Below are positions 58,875 to 64,000 of a stretch of DNA of 64,000 nucleotides, one piece after another (the first letter of the stretch is position 1; the number at the start of each line of letters is the position of its first letter). The notes below the pieces were generated by a model. It worked only from the letters and a program-made list of their open reading frames with translations. It ran no database searches and was not told the origin of the DNA. Made by a program: the position numbers and the translations under genes. The stretch spans positions 92,313,756-92,377,755 of the forward strand of contig NC_134366.1 in the NCBI RefSeq assembly GCF_035582795.1, read 5' to 3'. Source of the DNA: Mycteria americana. Lineage: Eukaryota; Chordata; Aves; Ciconiiformes; Ciconiidae.

Positions 58875-61839
58875 TTGAACTCCAAGTAAAGTAAAAGAAG
58901 CCCCTTGATAACTCTAGCAAACAACCAAAGGAGATCTAATAGCAAAATAACTTTTTACATGTTTTTCTTCCTGCAGTTTGTGTCAGCAGGAGCGGATCAC
59001 AGCTCACATTCTTGCATGCTCGTTTAAGCGAGGCATTCCAGCATGCAGTCTCTTGAACTTCCAAGCCCATTTATATGCCTATCTGTGACAGCTGCAGCTA
59101 TTAACAGCAAATCATTCAAGCAGAGAGAATAAATAAATCCTCTGTTATTCTGTATAATATTTCACTGGCTCATTGCTTGTGAGGGAATAATCCTGTTTTG
59201 ACTGGCTAGGTTGTACGATGTCCAGTGGCAAGTGCAAGAAATCACCGTGCCTAGGACTGAAGGTCATACAAATGCATTAAATCACGTGTCAGGAGCATCC
59301 AGCTTAACTGTGCCCCACCTGCCCATGTGGTCGGTAGCTCTTATGAACAGCTTTCCCATAGGTCTTTCAAACCTTCATACAAAAAAATATCGTAAGAAGA
59401 TTAAAAGGCAACGGTTGCCTTGATATACTTGATCAGATCCTGCTCTCTGCTTTTGTTTAAAAGCAACGTTACAAGAGCAGTTTATGGACTTTCCTCCCTC
59501 ATTAGCATTCCTTTCTTGCTGAGACCTTGCACCTTTAATAAATCTTTGCTTCTCAGGGTTTCATTGTGTACCACTTACATTTGGGATGCTTCCGAGGTCT
59601 GCATGACCAAGGCATTCATTCCTCTTGGCTACTATCTCAAAGGGAATCTCTTGAGAATATTCTCAGGAACACACACATCTTTATCTTCCCTGTTTTAATT
59701 CATTAGTTGCCTAACAGCACCTCTCAAGGTGATCAGAGCAAAAAATGAAATCTGCAGCACAGCTTAATGGGTTTGGAGGAAAAGAAAAAAGTAGTATGAT
59801 AAGGGGAGGAGATGTTGTGTGGTCCAAGACCGCTGCATACTGAATGTGTAAAGGTTTGCAGCCTGCAAGAAAAGAGTCCCAATGGATCTTTAGAGGATAA
59901 TATTTACAGAGTAGTTGCTTAATGTTCTAAAAGCCCATTGAACAAGCAGGTGAGCTATTCCTATACACTAACTAAATGCTTCAGAAAAATATGAACTGTA
60001 GCCACTTCAGCATTTTCCAGCTATGGAATTCGTGACTGGTTTTCAAGTAGATGTAATTTATTTGATTTAGTTTGGTTTTAACTTCTCTGCTTCTCTTATT
60101 TCTTAGTCATCATGTACACAGGGCTTTTGCTTTTTTTCTCTGTACTGTGCGATGACTATTTTATGGAGCCATTGAAGACTAAACTGGAATTCCTTCATTA
60201 ATACAACAGCATCAATTTATGAATGAGTATCCAGCAGGTTTCAAAAGACTGTCTTCCTCCTTGGCCAAGGTGATGATCTTGCAAAAAAGCCTCAGCATTC
60301 TTGGATGTCTATTCATCTTCCTATCTGACGTGCCCTAGCTGGAGTACAGCTACAGATCAAGGTTACAGCAAGAAAGAGGTAAATGCATCCAGGCAGAAGG
60401 AAAAATAAGTCTTGCAGTAGGGACCAAGGTCTCTTCTACAGCTTGGGGGGCCACACAACACTGGGGATGTTCTCCCCAAAAGCTTAGCTTTTGGGAAGGG
60501 CTCTGACTCCAGCTGATCTTTGAGGTTGGCATAACATAATCTGTATTATTAACAAACAGGATTTTAGTTGCTCAGTACCTTTGGTTAACATGGGACATGC
60601 TATCACCTGATTGCTTTCCTCTTCCTGCTGTCTGTTGTCTGCGTAAGTCCTGTATTTGGAGACTAAAATACAGAGAAACCCTGCTGATTCAGTCATCAGA
60701 TGAGTCCATCCCATCAGATGAGTAAGCAATCTGTAAGCTTACTTCCAACAATGACTCCTATCCATTCAGTTACAGAAGATACTCATCTTTGCAAGGACCC
60801 AGTACATTCAGAATGGCTTCAAAAGGGACAAACCATTGCTTGCTGAGTTCAGTGCCTCACTTGGAGACAGAACTTGCTTTCTTACATCCAAAAATTTGTT
60901 ACAATTTTGACCAGAGGTGTAAAACTTTTTAGATGGCACACCAGCCTCACAGAAAACGCCAACTTCTGTCCACATCCAATAGCAAACACACAAATTGCCT
61001 TAAAGTCAAATAAAGCCCACAATAGCAACAAGAGGACAGGGCAGACTATTACTTGTTGTGATACAGTGGTCTGTAGTACAGCTATTGAAAAGCAAAACCA
61101 TTTCTTTCGCAGGGATAAGTTGTCTCCAGAAGTCAGCCACCCCAAAGTGAACTGCAGCCAGCTGACTGGAAACAGCTCAGTCCAGCTTACCGGGAGCGTA
61201 AGAGCTTCTGTGCTGTACCTCGACAGCTTTCACTGAAATCCAGCTTCCATTACAGCCCATTACACTGCAGAGTGTCCGTGTGAGAGGGAAATACTCTCTC
61301 CTGCAGCCCTGGGGAAAACCTGATGCACCCTGCAGAGCTAAGGGGCTTGCACAGGAAATCCCATCTCTGCTTCCAACCCCGGCACGTGCATTGCACACGC
61401 AGGGGGAGAATCCAGTGGAGGCTGCTGCCCAATGCTGGATCTCCTGGGTCTCAGTTCTTCGGGCTGAAAGCAGAAAGTAAAAGATCTGACTTTCCTGAAG
61501 CTGTGCTTGAAAACAACACTGAGTCGTTAGCAAAAGTTTTGATAAGGGAAAATGTTCCCTGAGGGCACTGAGGTAAGCAGGTAAAAAGAGGGAATGGGGC
61601 AAAATATGCAAGGAAAGACCCACGGCTGGAAAAAAACAAGTCTGTGCACTGTGGTAAAGACGCCTCACCTTTATTCATCCAAGGTGATTGCCTTTCTGGC
61701 TAGCAGAGAGACACAGCCAGGCCAGTCACACTGCCCGTTTCAGCTGACATGCCGGTGTTACTGGGGACAGGAGTGCTCGACTGACCGACCAAGCTATTTG
61801 CCACCGTAACAGAAGACCAATCTTCAGTAGGTATTATCA

Positions 61840-62340
61840 AGATGGGTGTTCCAGAAAACACGGATACCAGTCGTGATGCCATCCTGGCAAACGATGCCGG
61901 CAGGACTCTTGAGGACAGAGTCTCCCCGCTGCTTTCTCTGCTTTCCCTAGGCTGTTCGCCCTGGAACTACTCCCAGCTTGCCCTCGCACGGGTGACGAAC
62001 CGGGCAGATGGCATGCGGGGGCAAGTGGATGAAGAGCTTCACATGCGTTAGGAGCAGCCTCGTTACGTTTCCCCGAGCTGGTACTTCACGCAAGCCGAAT
62101 GCTTCTAATGTTAGCTCAGGCGCCATATGGGTGGGAAGCGGTGAGGCTCCCTGCACGGAGCCGGAGGAACGCGCTTCAGGCGGCTCGCGCGCTCCCTCCG
62201 CACCCGCTCCGTGGGACCCTTCGCAGCCGCGCAGCTGCACTCTCCGCTGCTGCCTCCCCCCGCTCTCCTCCTAGTTTCACGCGTAGCGTCTCCATCTGCC
62301 CCGCTCCGCTTCTGCTCCTACAGCCCGTCCGCAACCACAT
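61840..62340. promoter_or_regulatory. Orphan CpG-rich block
   Basis: CpG dinucleotides are frequent over about 500 bp in otherwise AT-rich intergenic DNA, and are densest at 62,140-62,300 (GGAACGCGCTTC, GGCTCGCGCGCTCC, GCAGCCGCGCAGC, TTTCACGCGTAGCG). No coding exon or strong TATA box is visible. It could be a promoter for an unannotated non-coding RNA, an enhancer, or the promoter of a gene outside the window. Confidence 0.4.
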
Positions 62341-62599
62341 TTAGGCTCTAGCTGAATGTCAAGCCCCTAGGATTTTCAGCCAAGAGAAAACAAGGGTTAG
62401 CCTTCGCATTCCAAGCAGAGCTGTGTGCAAGGTCGGAGAAATAACAAACTGGGCCCGATGGTCCAAATCCAGTAGTCATAAACCCTGTGTAATCTTAAAG
62501 GAAATGATAGCCTCTCTGTCCAGCACGCCTTCCCCAGCCTCCCAGCTGAACTGCGACAGCTTTTAGATTTGTTGCCTGCTAACAAATGCCCTTTTTTCC

Positions 62600-63010
62600 T
62601 TTTTATCTCCTTTCAGTACTGTCATCTTGTATGATTAAATAGGAGTCAATAGTGTCACTGTATGAGATCTAGATAGCTCAGTAGTATAGCATATGCTGAT
62701 TCACCCAGGCTTGCTTTTTATTTGGCTTCTAAATGCAGAAGCCCAGCTCATCAGCATACAGAGCTTTATTAACAATATTCATGAGCTGAAGTTTTTATCT
62801 CACTTGGAGCCACGTTCTGTAAGTGATAATGAACTTTAAAATGTTCGTATTGAGAAGATAGCCCTGTAAATCAAAACCTTTTTTGCATATTATTAGCATG
62901 GTTAAACAAGCTTAAAGCAGTTAATGACTGAATGGAGGAAGAGCAGCATGCAGAACATCAAGAGTGATGCTGATCAGCATTAATTATTTGTGAATGGGAA
63001 TTGTGCTAAA
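62600..63010. promoter_or_regulatory. Candidate conserved non-coding regulatory element
   Basis: The stretch is rich in AT-type developmental transcription-factor words (TATTTGGC, TTATTAAC, TTCATGAG, CATTAATTATTTG, TAATGAAC) and has no simple repeats. It also holds nested inverted repeats: TATGCTGAT 62692-62700 with ATCAGCATA 62750-62758, enclosing GGCTTCT/AGAAGCC at 62724-62743. The look is that of a vertebrate conserved element, but conservation could not be tested here. Confidence 0.3.
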
Positions 63011-64000
63011 TACCTTATCGCAGTAGGCACAACGTTGTGGACTGAGTGCCTAGGTGTTCCCTTTTGCCAGTGCCATTATACATGCACTGCACTTGCCATC
63101 CTTGACAGCATCTTCCATTATCGGGGCAGATAAGCAGGCTCCATACTCAGCAGCAGAGCTTTGTCCACTGCCTTCACTTTTCCTCTGCATCATTTCTAGA
63201 GGTGTAAGACGGTATGGGCACTGTTTTGGGAAGGGGAAACCAAGAAGTACTGGAGAAATGGCTCCATCCAGCCTAGGACCTGGTTATCCTTGGGATCTAC
63301 AGGAAATCCCCTCAACCCCACTGAAAAGTCTCCTCTTACAAGATCTGGGCTGAAGTCAAGAACAAAAGCCCGAGACATTTTGCAGCATTTTAGCAGCATT
63401 TTGCTTACTGATGGCTGCTTTTGGCAAGCAAGCATCCCTGGGAGAGTGACACGTAATGCAAAATGGCAAGGGACATGATCATTGATCAACGGGGCTAAAA
63501 TTAATATGTTAATCAGAAGAACCAATCTCACATACTGAATTACATGTGATGTATATTTATGTGGAAATTCTGTTCTTTAAAAGCCCACAGGCTTAATATG
63601 CAATTGGAGTAGTGCCAAGGCAAGGATGAGGAATATTAATTTTCTTACTACAGTCTACTTTAAAGTGCATTGGTACTGCAGCTTGAATGACAAGTCCAAA
63701 CTTCAGGTTTTGATTGTTTTCCTTTTTAATGGGAAGAACTCCATGCTCTTGTCTTAATGGACTAATCTGTCCTGTTGAACTTTATATTCTTTAAAATACA
63801 TAACTGCAGCACTGGAAGAGGTTCAATCCTTTCAGAAGAGAGACTACAAAAGATTGCTTTCGTCTTTCTCACATTACTGTACAGACTAATAAAAGTTGAC
63901 ATTGCACAGACCAATGATGCACCTGATGTTCTCTGTCTTGGTGGCAGTTGGTTCTAGGCGTGCACTGGCAATAGCAGCTATGTACCACCTTCTCCACTCT

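Larger units (their letters stand above)
51600..64000. other. Intergenic region downstream of ZNF622
   Basis: I recognise no coding exon on either strand. The longest frames (minus 61177-61668, 163 codons; plus 56045-56443, 132 codons; minus 57050-57421, 123 codons) lack known motifs and sit in ordinary sequence. In mammals the next annotated gene on this side is distant (MARCHF11), so a gene-poor stretch is expected. Listed separately: a 21-22-bp tandem duplication at 58832-58874, a CpG-rich block at about 61,840-62,340, and a possible conserved element at about 62,600-63,010. Confidence 0.6.

Noticed and set aside
61177..61668. 163-codon minus-strand frame in intergenic DNA
   Set aside because: No recognisable domain and a composition like translated non-coding DNA; overlapping frames are open on the other strand.
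1..64000. CRISPR arrays, operons, tRNA or rRNA genes, endogenous retroviral LTRs
   Set aside because: I found no regularly spaced direct repeats, no cloverleaf-type RNA gene and no LTR pair by eye; the sequence is vertebrate nuclear DNA.

Overview
This window is vertebrate nuclear DNA, almost certainly from a bird. It is AT-rich with long introns and consensus GT-AG splice sites. Every interspersed repeat I could identify is CR1 retrotransposon sequence, including a short fragment with the typical avian CR1 3' end. There is one strong CpG island, and there are no prokaryotic features. Most long open frames are chance frames. The real coding sequence is split over short exons, which I joined by conserved peptide and reading phase.

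Layout. (1) 1-16,100: no coding exon recognised; this is most likely the large intron of the long RETREG1 (FAM134B) transcript. It holds decayed CR1 copies, a 15-bp tandem repeat and a cluster of CRE-like sites. (2) 16,130-38,422: RETREG1 on the + strand, seen as its short isoform. An alternative first coding exon at 16,383-16,417 ([11 protein letters not shown] plus a split Ser codon) joins in phase to six downstream exons and gives a predicted 362-aa protein. The exons for the long isoform's N-terminus and first membrane hairpin were not found and probably lie upstream. (3) 38,423 to about 42,170: long RETREG1 3' UTR ending at an AATAAA at 42,145. (4) 42,240-43,100: CpG island promoter with G-quadruplex runs and tandem pentamers. 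(5) 42,739-51,370: ZNF622 on the + strand. An inferred untranslated first exon and six coding exons encode a predicted 468-aa zinc-finger protein, with a polyadenylation signal at 51,563. (6) 51,600-64,000: apparently intergenic, with an orphan CpG-rich block near 61,840-62,340 and a candidate conserved regulatory element near 62,600-63,010.

The same two genes are neighbours in the same orientation in mammals (human 5p15). RETREG1 is an ER-membrane receptor for selective autophagy of the endoplasmic reticulum. ZNF622 is the homolog of yeast Rei1, a cytoplasmic maturation factor of the 60S ribosomal subunit. They are separate transcription units, but they are packed tightly: the RETREG1 poly(A) signal lies about 0.6 kb before the inferred ZNF622 first donor site.

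I found no novel gene system. The most interesting items are the alternative RETREG1 promoter and first exon with an upstream ORF, the phase-locked pentamer array in the ZNF622 CpG island, the tight RETREG1-ZNF622 junction, and possible regulatory elements at the right-hand end. Family assignments rest on remembered protein sequences; no database search was run.
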